From contig JANQHE010000038.1 of assembly GCA_028282785.1 (NCBI GenBank), positions 91,788 to 155,787 on the forward strand: a DNA stretch of 64,000 nt, read 5' to 3'. The notes beneath the pieces are model-generated. The model made no database searches, was not told the DNA's origin, and worked only from the letters and a program-made list of their open reading frames with translations. A program made the translations under genes and the position numbers. This document shows, piece after piece, positions 46,781 to 54,968 of the stretch; position 1 is the first letter of the stretch; every line of letters begins with the position of its first letter. Source of the DNA: Bacteroidales bacterium. Lineage in GTDB: Bacteria; Bacteroidota; Bacteroidia; Bacteroidales; UBA12077.

Positions 46781-47859
46781 ACCAATTTAAATCTGTTGTA
46801 CAACTGTTCTCTTTTTAAACCAAGATATTTAGCTGCTTTTGTTTTGTTTCCCTCAAATTTCTTAAGTGCTGCTCTAACAATATCAAGTGTGAACTCTTCC
46901 ACATTAAAAGAATTTTCCAGGAGTTTTTCTATGATGTTTTCCTTACTATATGAATCCATTTTAACAGTAGTAGACATTTGTTCCGTATGTAATCGATCCA
47001 ATTTATCTTTTATCTGTAAGTGCTCAAATTTAATGGTGTCACTTTCGATAAATATCATCACCTGTGTAATAAGGTTCTTTAGTTCTCTTATATTACCGGG
47101 CCAGTCGTAATAATAAAATAGTTTTAAAACTTTTGCTTCGACAAAATTTATATTCTTTCCAAACTGCTTATTTAAATTTTTAATAAACCAACCCAATAAA
47201 GGAATAATTTCATCCTTACGATCTTTTAAACCCGGAACATTCAGTTCCACAATATTTAATCTGTAAAATAGATCCTCCCGAAATTCGCCTTTTTTAACTA
47301 ATTCTCTTATATCTCTGTTGGTAGCTCCAATTATTCTGCATTTAACTTTATATTTTTTATCACACCCTAATCTATAATATTCCCTTTCCTGAAGAACTCT
47401 TAAAAGTTTCACTTGCACATCTCTCTCAATTTCTGTTATTTCATCTAAAAATAAAGTTCCGTTTTCGGCTAGTTCAATGTACCCCTTTTTTCCTTCGTTA
47501 TTAGCACCTGTAAATGCTCCCTTATTATAACCAAATAACTCTGCCTCAAATATTTCTTTGTTAACATTTGAACAATTGATCGCTATGTATGGCCCTTCAT
47601 TATGGTCAACTTCGTACTGAATATATTTAGCAATTACTTCTTTCCCTGAACCTGTTTTACCTGTAACTAAAATGGGAATTTGTTTTTTATTGTGAAGTTT
47701 CTTTAATTCTTTAAGTGTTTGATGAACTTCTATACTAAAAACACCATATTCCATTAGATCCTTATTTTCAAAAGAATTTAATGATCTTTTCAAAAAATTA
47801 TTCAATGGAACTATTGTTTCATCAGAAAGCTCTAATATGTTTTCAATTTTTATACTCAA
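46777..47859 (-). CDS. Sigma-54 interaction domain activator without receiver
   Basis: The 360-residue protein has a short N-terminal region (~55 residues, no recognisable sensor), an AAA+ sigma-54 activation domain and a C-terminal Fis-type helix-turn-helix (about 315-360; NKTKAAKYLGLKREQLYNR). Walker A is GKTGSGKE (about 67-74), the sigma-54 contact loop is an intact GAFTGA (NKGAFTGAN, about 112-120), Walker B is TLFLDEI, and the second region of homology reads RIIGATNRDI. Its likely binding sites lie directly downstream of its own stop, before the response regulator operon, so it should activate that operon. Confidence 0.93.
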   Translation of the reverse strand: MSIKIENILELSDETIVPLNNFLKRSLNSFENKDLMEYGVFSIEVHQTLKELKKLHNKKQIPILVTGKTGSGKEVIAKYIQYEVDHNEGPYIAINCSNVNKEIFEAELFGYNKGAFTGANNEGKKGYIELAENGTLFLDEITEIERDVQVKLLRVLQEREYYRLGCDKKYKVKCRIIGATNRDIRELVKKGEFREDLFYRLNIVELNVPGLKDRKDEIIPLLGWFIKNLNKQFGKNINFVEAKVLKLFYYYDWPGNIRELKNLITQVMIFIESDTIKFEHLQIKDKLDRLHTEQMSTTVKMDSYSKENIIEKLLENSFNVEEFTLDIVRAALKKFEGNKTKAAKYLGLKREQLYNRFKLV

Positions 47860-48084
47860 ACCCTAATACTTCAAAGACATTAAGTATGTACGATTCCCAT
47901 TTTCGTAAGTTACCTAATTAAAAAGAGATCATAATAATTTACATGAATATACAATTTTATTAGATAAATAAACCATATTAACCTACAAAAGTTTTAACAT
48001 AAAAATATCATTAGTAAATCTTTAGGTACGATAATTTTTAGTAAATTATGTGCCTGATTATTATTAATTGAACACCCCATTCTT

Positions 48085-51000
48085 ATGATAAAAAATCTAT
48101 TGTGTACAAGTTTGATTTTTGTACTGTTAATTTTTAACAATACAACTCTTGCTCAGGACGGAACACCTTTTATTACACATTTTAAAGAGTGTAAGGAAAT
48201 TGAAACCAAGAACTGGTCTATAAGTCAGGATAATCAGAATGTTATGCTTTTTGCAAATCGAAAGGGAATAATTACGTTCGATGGCCAAAACTGGAATTTA
48301 ATAAAACTCCCTTTTATTCCATTTGCAATAAGTAAGAGTCCAATAGATCAAAAAGTATATGTTGGTGCAAATAACAACTATGGTTTTTTAGAAAAGGGCC
48401 CCAAAGGAGAAATCGAATATAAATCACTGGTTCCGGATACCACTGATGTCGGAATTATAACTAAAATAATTTTTACCGATTCAACTATTTTTTTCTATGG
48501 AGAAAATACGATAACCAGACATTCAGTTAATAATTACAATGAGTATAAACGTTGGAATGCGAAAAGTAATAAACCATTTACGGGAATGTTTACTACGTAT
48601 AAAAATACTTTTTTCAATGTCTTTAGTGAAGGTTTATACCGTTTGGAAAGCGACACTCTCTTCCCTATTGTAACAGGATTTTATACTGAAAATAGTGAGA
48701 TACTTTTTAGTTTGCCCTATAATGATAAAAGGGTATTGGTTGGAACAGATGAAAGTAAACTTTATACTTTCGATGGAATAAAATATTACAATTATGATAT
48801 TAATGATGAAGGTTATTTGGCTGAAAGTATACTTGCTGACGGACAAATAATTTCAGATACTTTATATGCATTCGGAACGTTATTCGGTGGTGTTGAAATT
48901 GTAAATAAAAAAACCGGTAAAATAGTATATACAGTTAATTATCAAAATGGTTTACCCGACGATGAAATTTATGCATTGGGCCTTGATAATAACAATGGAC
49001 TATGGATATCACACGAATTTGGAGTTAGCCGTGTTGACTTCAGTTTGCCTTTAAGAAATTATACAACTTATCCGGGATTAAAAGGAAATTTGATATCATC
49101 GGTTTGGCATAATGGTGAGTTATATGTAGCAACTAATGAAGGTGTTTACTATTTATCTGAAGTAAAAGATTATAATGAAGTAAATGTTTGGGTTAAATCC
49201 AGTCCTGCCAGGAGAAAAACAACATTGGCTGGTGCTTCCGCTAAATCGACGACTCAAACTACAGAAGAAAAGAAGCCTACAAAAAAGCTTTTTTCAAGAC
49301 TTTTTGGCAAAAAATCAGAGGAAAAGAAAGAACCTGAAAAAGAAAGTGAACAAAAACGCATTCAGTTACCAGTTAAAAAGCCAACTAAACCTAAATATGT
49401 AAAGAAAACAATTAGTACGTTAAAATCTATCAACTACATTTATAATAAGATCGAGGATCTGGACGATAAATGTAATCAGTTAGTTTCTACGGAACATGGT
49501 ATTTTAGTCGCTACAAATAATGGTCTTTACCATATCGATAATTATAACGTAAAAGAAATAGTTAAGAACAGATATATCAATCAAATTAGTAATATTACCG
49601 AATCAGGCAGTTATTATATTTCTACGGAAAATGGTTTATTATCAATTATTTATGATGGCAAAGAATGGAAACCTGAGTATGGTTTTGTTGATTTTAACGA
49701 ACCTGTTTACTCTATCAATATTTTAAGTGAAAATAATGCCTGGTTAGGTGGTTATAACCAAGTTTACTCATTTTTAGCCGATTCATTAGGTGAACCGAAA
49801 GATTTAAAATATTATCGTGTTCAAACAGATTTTCCTGAACAATACAAATTAGATTTTATCAATGATTCGTTGTTTTTATTCCTTGAATCCGGATTATATT
49901 ATTTTGATGAAAAACTGGATTCATTTTTAGCATATAAATCAGTTTTTTTTGAAGAACAAACAAGAACAAAATTTATTCTTACTCAACAAACATATCCATG
50001 GCTTAAAATAAATAATGAATGGACATGTTTAAATAATGAATCGGTGTGGTCCGATCAGGAAAGATCAATTCTTAAATTGTTTGATGATATTTCTTCAATA
50101 GTTGCTGATAACCAAAACAATATCTGGATTATTAACAATAATAATCGGTTATACAAGATCAATCACTCAAAATTTCATGTTTTAAAACCTGATTTTAGCA
50201 TATTCTTTCATCGAATTCAGAATGAAAAGGGAATATCATTTGAACTTTCCGATTTAAGTTTTGATCCGGATAATAAAGCTATAAATGTTCGAATTATTGC
50301 GCCATATTATATCAAGAAAAACTCTACTCAATATCAATATTTTGTTGAAGGATTAATGAATGATTGGTCGGACTGGAGCACAAATCAGGATATAAATTTA
50401 ATAGTTAAGTCGGGAGAATATACGTTAAATGTACGAGCTCAGGATATTTGGGGAAATAAAAGTGAAATTAAATCCGTAGAATTTACCATTGAACCTCCGT
50501 TTACAGAAAGTATTTGGTTTTACATTTTAATTGCTGCAGGAGCAATTGCTATTTTTATATTTATTTCGAAAGTACGAGAACGCAAATTAATTCACGATAA
50601 AAAAGTTCTTGAGCAAAAGGTTCATGAAAGAACCATCGAAATCCAGGAAAAAGCCGAAGAAATTGAAGCTCAGAGAGATGAAATTACGATACAACGTGAT
50701 GAAATCCTTCGGCAAAAAGAAGAAATTACGGATAGTATAAATTATGCAAGCAGAATCCAGACTGCTATTTTACCTTTAAAGGATCATTTCCAAAAAGCAT
50801 TTGTTGATCATTTTGTTTTATTTAAGCCCAGGGACATAGTTAGTGGTGATTTTTACTGGATTGCCGAAAATAAGGATAAACTATATTTTACTGCTGCAGA
50901 CTGCACCGGCCATGGAGTTCCAGGGGCATTTATGAGTATGTTAGGAGTATCATCATTAAATGAAATTTTTGGTAATGAAAATAATAGTTTAACCGCAGCC

Positions 51001-51477
51001 AGAATATTAGAATTATTGCGTATCAAAATTAAATTCTCATTAAGACAAACCGGGAAGGAAGGTGAGAATAAGGATGGTATGGATATGGCCATGTGTGTGC
51101 TTCATAAGAAAAAAAATATTCTGGAATATGCCGGTGCATATAATCCACTTTATTTATTCAGAAATGGAGAACTTCAAGTTTATAAAGCTGATAGAATGCC
51201 TATTGGAATTTATCATGTGGAAAAAGATCATTTTACCAATCATGAGATTAAGTTAAAAAGTGGTGATAGCATTTACATCTTCTCCGACGGTTATGTAGAT
51301 CAGTTTGGTGGACCTGTTCAAACTAAATTTAAAAGCGGAAATTTCAAGAAATTGTTAGGTGAAATTCAAAATCAACCAATGAGTAAACAAAAACAAATTC
51401 TTGAAGAAAGATTCTATAAATGGAAAGGAGAATTAGAGCAGGTAGATGATGTAATCGTAATTGGGATAACGTTTTAA
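48085..51477 (+). CDS. Propeller-type sensor with Y_Y_Y domain and SpoIIE-type PP2C phosphatase output
   Basis: The 1130 residues begin with a signal peptide (about 1-24). A periplasmic beta-propeller region follows (Reg_prop-like blades such as GLWISHEFGVSRVD and GILVATNNGLYHID), interrupted by a Lys/Glu-rich, Pro-rich insert (about 371-445). A Y_Y_Y domain (about 745-805) reads QYFVEGLMNDWSDW. One membrane helix is at about 811-830, then a coiled coil (835-890). The output is a SpoIIE-type phosphatase (about 905-1130) with GDFYWI, CTGHGVPGAFMSM and FSDGYVDQFGG. It would dephosphorylate a cytoplasmic partner, for example an anti-anti-sigma protein, on an outside signal. No such partner gene is adjacent. 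Confidence 0.93.
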   Translation: MIKNLLCTSLIFVLLIFNNTTLAQDGTPFITHFKECKEIETKNWSISQDNQNVMLFANRKGIITFDGQNWNLIKLPFIPFAISKSPIDQKVYVGANNNYGFLEKGPKGEIEYKSLVPDTTDVGIITKIIFTDSTIFFYGENTITRHSVNNYNEYKRWNAKSNKPFTGMFTTYKNTFFNVFSEGLYRLESDTLFPIVTGFYTENSEILFSLPYNDKRVLVGTDESKLYTFDGIKYYNYDINDEGYLAESILADGQIISDTLYAFGTLFGGVEIVNKKTGKIVYTVNYQNGLPDDEIYALGLDNNNGLWISHEFGVSRVDFSLPLRNYTTYPGLKGNLISSVWHNGELYVATNEGVYYLSEVKDYNEVNVWVKSSPARRKTTLAGASAKSTTQTTEEKKPTKKLFSRLFGKKSEEKKEPEKESEQKRIQLPVKKPTKPKYVKKTISTLKSINYIYNKIEDLDDKCNQLVSTEHGILVATNNGLYHIDNYNVKEIVKNRYINQISNITESGSYYISTENGLLSIIYDGKEWKPEYGFVDFNEPVYSINILSENNAWLGGYNQVYSFLADSLGEPKDLKYYRVQTDFPEQYKLDFINDSLFLFLESGLYYFDEKLDSFLAYKSVFFEEQTRTKFILTQQTYPWLKINNEWTCLNNESVWSDQERSILKLFDDISSIVADNQNNIWIINNNNRLYKINHSKFHVLKPDFSIFFHRIQNEKGISFELSDLSFDPDNKAINVRIIAPYYIKKNSTQYQYFVEGLMNDWSDWSTNQDINLIVKSGEYTLNVRAQDIWGNKSEIKSVEFTIEPPFTESIWFYILIAAGAIAIFIFISKVRERKLIHDKKVLEQKVHERTIEIQEKAEEIEAQRDEITIQRDEILRQKEEITDSINYASRIQTAILPLKDHFQKAFVDHFVLFKPRDIVSGDFYWIAENKDKLYFTAADCTGHGVPGAFMSMLGVSSLNEIFGNENNSLTAARILELLRIKIKFSLRQTGKEGENKDGMDMAMCVLHKKKNILEYAGAYNPLYLFRNGELQVYKADRMPIGIYHVEKDHFTNHEIKLKSGDSIYIFSDGYVDQFGGPVQTKFKSGNFKKLLGEIQNQPMSKQKQILEERFYKWKGELEQVDDVIVIGITF

Positions 51478-51479
51478 AA

Positions 51480-51660
51480 AATTAGTGCCATTGCGCCATA
51501 CTTACCAGCAGGTCAATATCAATTATTTAATGATTATTCATCCTCTGCCCTATGGGTATCAATGCCCAGCCGCCAGCAAGGCAGGAGATTGGAGGGTGAA
51601 AAACCTAAAATACTGGCTTATCGATAATGGCAGGTAAGCAAAACCGAAGTAACTAAATTT
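51480..51660. other. Non-coding segment with GC-richer core, possible repeat remnant
   Basis: Between the phosphatase and cupin genes no reading frame stands out. The core at about 51540-51600 is clearly richer in G+C than its surroundings and holds the words GCCGCCAGCAAGGCAGG and ACCAGCAGGT, which look like the palindromic GC-rich dispersed repeats of Bacteroidota. It may be a decayed repeat. Confidence 0.35.
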
Positions 51661-51703
51661 AAAATGGTAATTTCATTAATCGCTCGAACGACTTAGAATG
51701 CTA

Positions 51704-52069
51704 TTACAATTCTCTATGGACCGTATCCGGAGAAAAAGCTGGTAAACAAATTGCTACATACTCTGCACCACCTTTAAATGGAGTACTATATTGTACCCAT
51801 TCATTTTTTCCAATTAATATTCCCTGGCCCGCTGTAACATTGTATGCCTTTGATTTTGTTTTTACATGTAAAGTTCCTTTAAGCACAACCGTATATTCAT
51901 CAAATTCAGGTTTCTGGCCTGGCTCTTCCCAACCTTCAGGACTTTTCATTCTTGCAATGCTAACATTTGAATCTTCAGAATTAACCCTTCCGAAAAATTC
52001 TTCAATAATTTTTTCTTTTATGCCTGCAGCTTTTACAATTGATGGTGAATTAATTAATTTTATCATCAT
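51704..52069 (-). CDS. Cupin domain protein
   Basis: The 121-residue protein folds as a single cupin: motif-1-like EYTVVLKGTLHVKT (about 57-70) and a motif-2-like region GQGILIGKNEWVQY. The first cupin motif keeps the Glu but the usual HxH is not seen, so metal binding is doubtful. Its ATG overlaps the stop of the histidine kinase gene by one base (TAATG), so it is translationally coupled to the two-component operon and may sense a small molecule for it; that link is inference. Confidence 0.85.
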   Translation of the reverse strand: MMIKLINSPSIVKAAGIKEKIIEEFFGRVNSEDSNVSIARMKSPEGWEEPGQKPEFDEYTVVLKGTLHVKTKSKAYNVTAGQGILIGKNEWVQYSTPFKGGAEYVAICLPAFSPDTVHREL

Positions 52070-53397
52070 TAAAATTTTAAAGTAAATATTGTCTTACCCG
52101 GTATTGATTTTACCGTAATAATACCTTTGTGCAACTGCATAATTTGCCGTGCAAAACTCAGGCCTATGCCTGACCCACTCTTTTTGCTCGTAAAAAATGG
52201 TATAAAGATTTTATCTATTTTATCTTCGGTAATTCCATTTCCATTATCAATAACCTGGATATTAGTAAAATTATTAACCTTAAAGCAATTTAAATGTATA
52301 GATGGGTTCTTAATATTTTCTAAAGCCTGAATTGAATTTTTCACTAAATTAATTAAAACCTGTTCCAACATTAATTTATCGGCCAATAGGTTTTCATCTT
52401 CATCAACCGAAACGACGGTTTTAATATTTAGTGATTCGAGTTTAGCTTTATGTAATAAAAATACTTTTTCAAAAAGTTTTTTTGCATTTACACGTTCAAA
52501 ATCAGGGTTTTTTAATTGAGTAAGTTTCTTATATGCTTCGGTAAACTTTAACAGGCCCTCGCTCCTCTCTTGTACTGCACCAAGCCCATTCGATAAATAC
52601 TCCAGATGCTTCGATTCAATATGATTTTGTTTGATTGCTTTAGCCAGCAACCCTTTAAGGCTTGATGTAAGAGAGCTTATCGGGGTTACCGAGTTCATTA
52701 TTTCATGAGTTAACACCCTAATTAGTTTTTGCCAGGAAATTACTTCTTGCTCATCAAGCACAACATTGATATCTTGTACAGAAACCAACCTGTATAAAAT
52801 ACCATCTAATTTAAAATCGGATGCATTCAAAGATAACCGGAAAATTTCGCCTTCAATTGCCAGCTCAATTAATATTGGTTTTCCTGGTTCTAAATTGATA
52901 ATCTCCTCCCCTAACTTTTCCGACCCGGATTTAATATCTTTTATCTCTTTTAAAATATTAACTTTTAGCAATTCTTTAAAATAATCGTTACTAAGTACAA
53001 TATTATATACCTTGTCTAAAACAAGAATACCTATATTAATATGTTGAATTATAGTTTGCAGGAATGCATATTGCACTTCTTTTTCATACGCAATTTTTCG
53101 ATACTTATTATTCAGTTTGTTAAATAGCTCATACACCCTTAAATCCGGCCTTTTTGATTTAGAATAGTAATTGGTAAAATCCTCGTAAATAAGTGCACTT
53201 AAAAATAACTTAAAATCCTTATTGGTTTTATTTATGTATGTAAATAGTTCTAAAACGGAAACTACACAAAATGCAAGAGAAAACAAGGTTCTGATGAGGT
53301 TTTGTAAAATCAACCCGGAATAAACCAATGCACTTATTGCGATGGTCAGAATCAAAGTTCTGATTAGGAATCCTGCCCTGAAATCTTTAAATACCAT
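52069..53397 (-). CDS. Membrane histidine kinase (NtrY-like)
   Basis: Start placed at MVFKDFRAGFLIRTL; an ATG ten codons upstream exists. Two N-terminal membrane helices have almost no periplasmic loop. A PAS-like region follows (about 110-200; INIGILVLDKVYNIVLSNDYF), then the dimerisation box LTHEIMNSVTPISSL with the phospho-acceptor His (about 232). The ATPase domain shows NLVKNSIQAL, VIDNGNGI and GSGIGLSFARQI. Lacking a sensor loop, it probably reads a cytoplasmic or membrane signal. The upstream regulator gene overlaps its start, marking them as a cognate pair. Confidence 0.93.
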   Translation of the reverse strand: MVFKDFRAGFLIRTLILTIAISALVYSGLILQNLIRTLFSLAFCVVSVLELFTYINKTNKDFKLFLSALIYEDFTNYYSKSKRPDLRVYELFNKLNNKYRKIAYEKEVQYAFLQTIIQHINIGILVLDKVYNIVLSNDYFKELLKVNILKEIKDIKSGSEKLGEEIINLEPGKPILIELAIEGEIFRLSLNASDFKLDGILYRLVSVQDINVVLDEQEVISWQKLIRVLTHEIMNSVTPISSLTSSLKGLLAKAIKQNHIESKHLEYLSNGLGAVQERSEGLLKFTEAYKKLTQLKNPDFERVNAKKLFEKVFLLHKAKLESLNIKTVVSVDEDENLLADKLMLEQVLINLVKNSIQALENIKNPSIHLNCFKVNNFTNIQVIDNGNGITEDKIDKIFIPFFTSKKSGSGIGLSFARQIMQLHKGIITVKSIPGKTIFTLKF

Positions 53398-54760
53398 ATT
53401 TTTCCAATCTTCTATATAAAGCACCACGAGTTAAACCAAGTTCATTAGCCGTTTTAGATATATTTCTACCATGTTTTTTCAAGCAGTTAACAATTGCCCA
53501 TTTTTCCAAATTCTCTAAATCGTAATTTTCGAAAGGATTTTCTTTGGAGAGGGTTTTATCTAAAAAATCAAAATCCGATGACTTAAAAACATTGTCATTT
53601 GTTAGTATGATGGCTCTTTCTATTGTATGTTGCAATTCTCGAATATTTCCTGGCCAATCGTACTTCCGTAATTTTCGTTCCACATAATCAGGTAATTTAA
53701 TACGATTCCTCCTGTATTTTTTACAAAACTTTTCGATAAAAAAGTTGGCTAATAAAGGAATATCCTCTTTTCTGTCTCGCAAAGCAGGCATTGTAATTTC
53801 AACAGTATTTATACGATAAAGTAAATCCTGGCGAAAGCCTCCCTTTTTTACTGCATCCGACAAGGAAATATTTGTTGCACAGATTAGCCTAACATCAATA
53901 TTTACAGGGGTATTACTACCTAATGGAAAAACTTCCCTATTCTGAATTACCGATAATAATTTTGATTGCATTGTTAACGGCAGGTTGCCAATTTCATCTA
54001 AAAACAATGTTCCTCCATGCCCGGCTTCGAACCTGCCAATACGATTATCTTTGGCATCCGTAAACGATCCTTTTTTGTGTCCAAACATTTCACTTTCAAA
54101 TAATGACTCGGATATAGCACCCAAGTCAACATTAATAAAAGGGTTTTCCAACCTATTTGATTCTTTATGCAAAGCCCTTGCGACCAATTCTTTCCCTGTG
54201 CCATTCTCACCCTGAATTAAAACATTTGCATCCGTTTGCGCTACTTTGTTTATTAATTGATACAAATTTTTCATGACTGCGGATTCCCCAATTATCTCAG
54301 GAATATCACCATCCATAACATTCAATAATGCTTTTTGCTTTGATTTTAATTTTTTAACCTCCTTTTTATTATTGCTCAATTTTAGTGTTGAATGGATAGT
54401 TGCTAAAAGTTTTTCGTTGTTCCAAGGCTTAACGATAAAGTCAATTGCACCGAACTTTAATGCTTTAACAGCGGTTTTTAAGTCACCATAAGCAGTTATT
54501 AACAGAATATTATAATCGGGGTCGAAATCCAGGATTTTTTTTAACCAGAAGATTCCCTCTTCACCACTGGTTTCACCTTTAGAATAATTCATGTCCAACA
54601 AGATGGTATCAAATTTTTTTTCCTTTAATAATGGTAAAATCTTATTTGGGCCTGTAATACATGTAATATCGCCAAATTCGGGTTCAAGCAACACTTGCAG
54701 GCTTAAATGTATATGCTCATCATCATCAACAACAAGAATTCTATTGCTTTGATCCATCAT
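53387..54760 (-). CDS. NtrC-family response regulator (sigma-54 dependent)
   Basis: The 457 residues comprise a receiver (about 1-125; VVDDDEH, phospho-acceptor Asp in TILLDMNYS, Lys in FIVKPWN), an AAA+ activation domain (Walker A GENGTGKE, Walker B TLFLDEI) and a Fis-type helix-turn-helix (NISKTANELGLTRGALYRRL). The sigma-54 contact loop reads GSFTDA instead of GAFTGA, with Gly to Asp in the fifth place. Two palindromes between it and the divergent permease gene are its probable binding sites. It leads an operon with the kinase and cupin genes. Confidence 0.94.
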   Translation of the reverse strand: MMDQSNRILVVDDDEHIHLSLQVLLEPEFGDITCITGPNKILPLLKEKKFDTILLDMNYSKGETSGEEGIFWLKKILDFDPDYNILLITAYGDLKTAVKALKFGAIDFIVKPWNNEKLLATIHSTLKLSNNKKEVKKLKSKQKALLNVMDGDIPEIIGESAVMKNLYQLINKVAQTDANVLIQGENGTGKELVARALHKESNRLENPFINVDLGAISESLFESEMFGHKKGSFTDAKDNRIGRFEAGHGGTLFLDEIGNLPLTMQSKLLSVIQNREVFPLGSNTPVNIDVRLICATNISLSDAVKKGGFRQDLLYRINTVEITMPALRDRKEDIPLLANFFIEKFCKKYRRNRIKLPDYVERKLRKYDWPGNIRELQHTIERAIILTNDNVFKSSDFDFLDKTLSKENPFENYDLENLEKWAIVNCLKKHGRNISKTANELGLTRGALYRRLEKYGI

Positions 54761-54793
54761 TTGTATTTTATTTATTTGTTAGTTAGAATCACT

Positions 54794-54801
54794 CAAAGAT
54801 A
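54794..54801 (-). promoter_or_regulatory. -7 promoter box for the two-component operon
   Basis: TATCTTTG on the minus strand matches TAnnTTTG, with GTGG about 19 bp upstream in place of the -33 TTTG. That upstream element falls inside the activator palindrome at 54818-54833, so binding there could repress this promoter. Confidence 0.4.
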
Positions 54802-54817
54802 AATCAAATTTTTAATA

Positions 54818-54855
54818 TGTCCACGAATGGACAATTTTGTGCCCATTTGTGGACA
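54818..54855. promoter_or_regulatory. Two tandem activator palindromes between ntrC-type and permease genes
   Basis: TGTCCACGAATGGACA (54818-54833) and TGCCCATTTGTGGACA (54840-54855) share TGyCCAnnnnTGGACA and are 22 bp apart, two helical turns, so two dimers would bind one face of the DNA. The site type and place fit the Fis-type domain of the adjacent regulator. Confidence 0.65.
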
Positions 54856-54919
54856 TATCAAATTACTTAACAAATAATATCAACTCATAAAACACAAATA
54901 ATCATGCAATTATAAACAA

Positions 54920-54935
54920 TGGCATTTATATTGGA
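54920..54935 (+). promoter_or_regulatory. Sigma-54-like promoter for the permease gene
   Basis: TGGCATTTATATTGGA fits TGGCACGrNNNTTGCW, with GG and G spaced by 10 bp; the -12 C is G. It lies 33 bp before the start codon and about 65 bp downstream of the nearer activator palindrome. Confidence 0.6.
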
Positions 54936-54968
54936 TTAATATTGAAGTTCATGTAAAAATACCACATT

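Noticed and set aside
47900..47915. GTAAGTTAC word upstream of the sigma-54 activator gene as a fourth binding site
   Set aside because: The spacing between half-sites differs from the three clear sites, so the match is not convincing.
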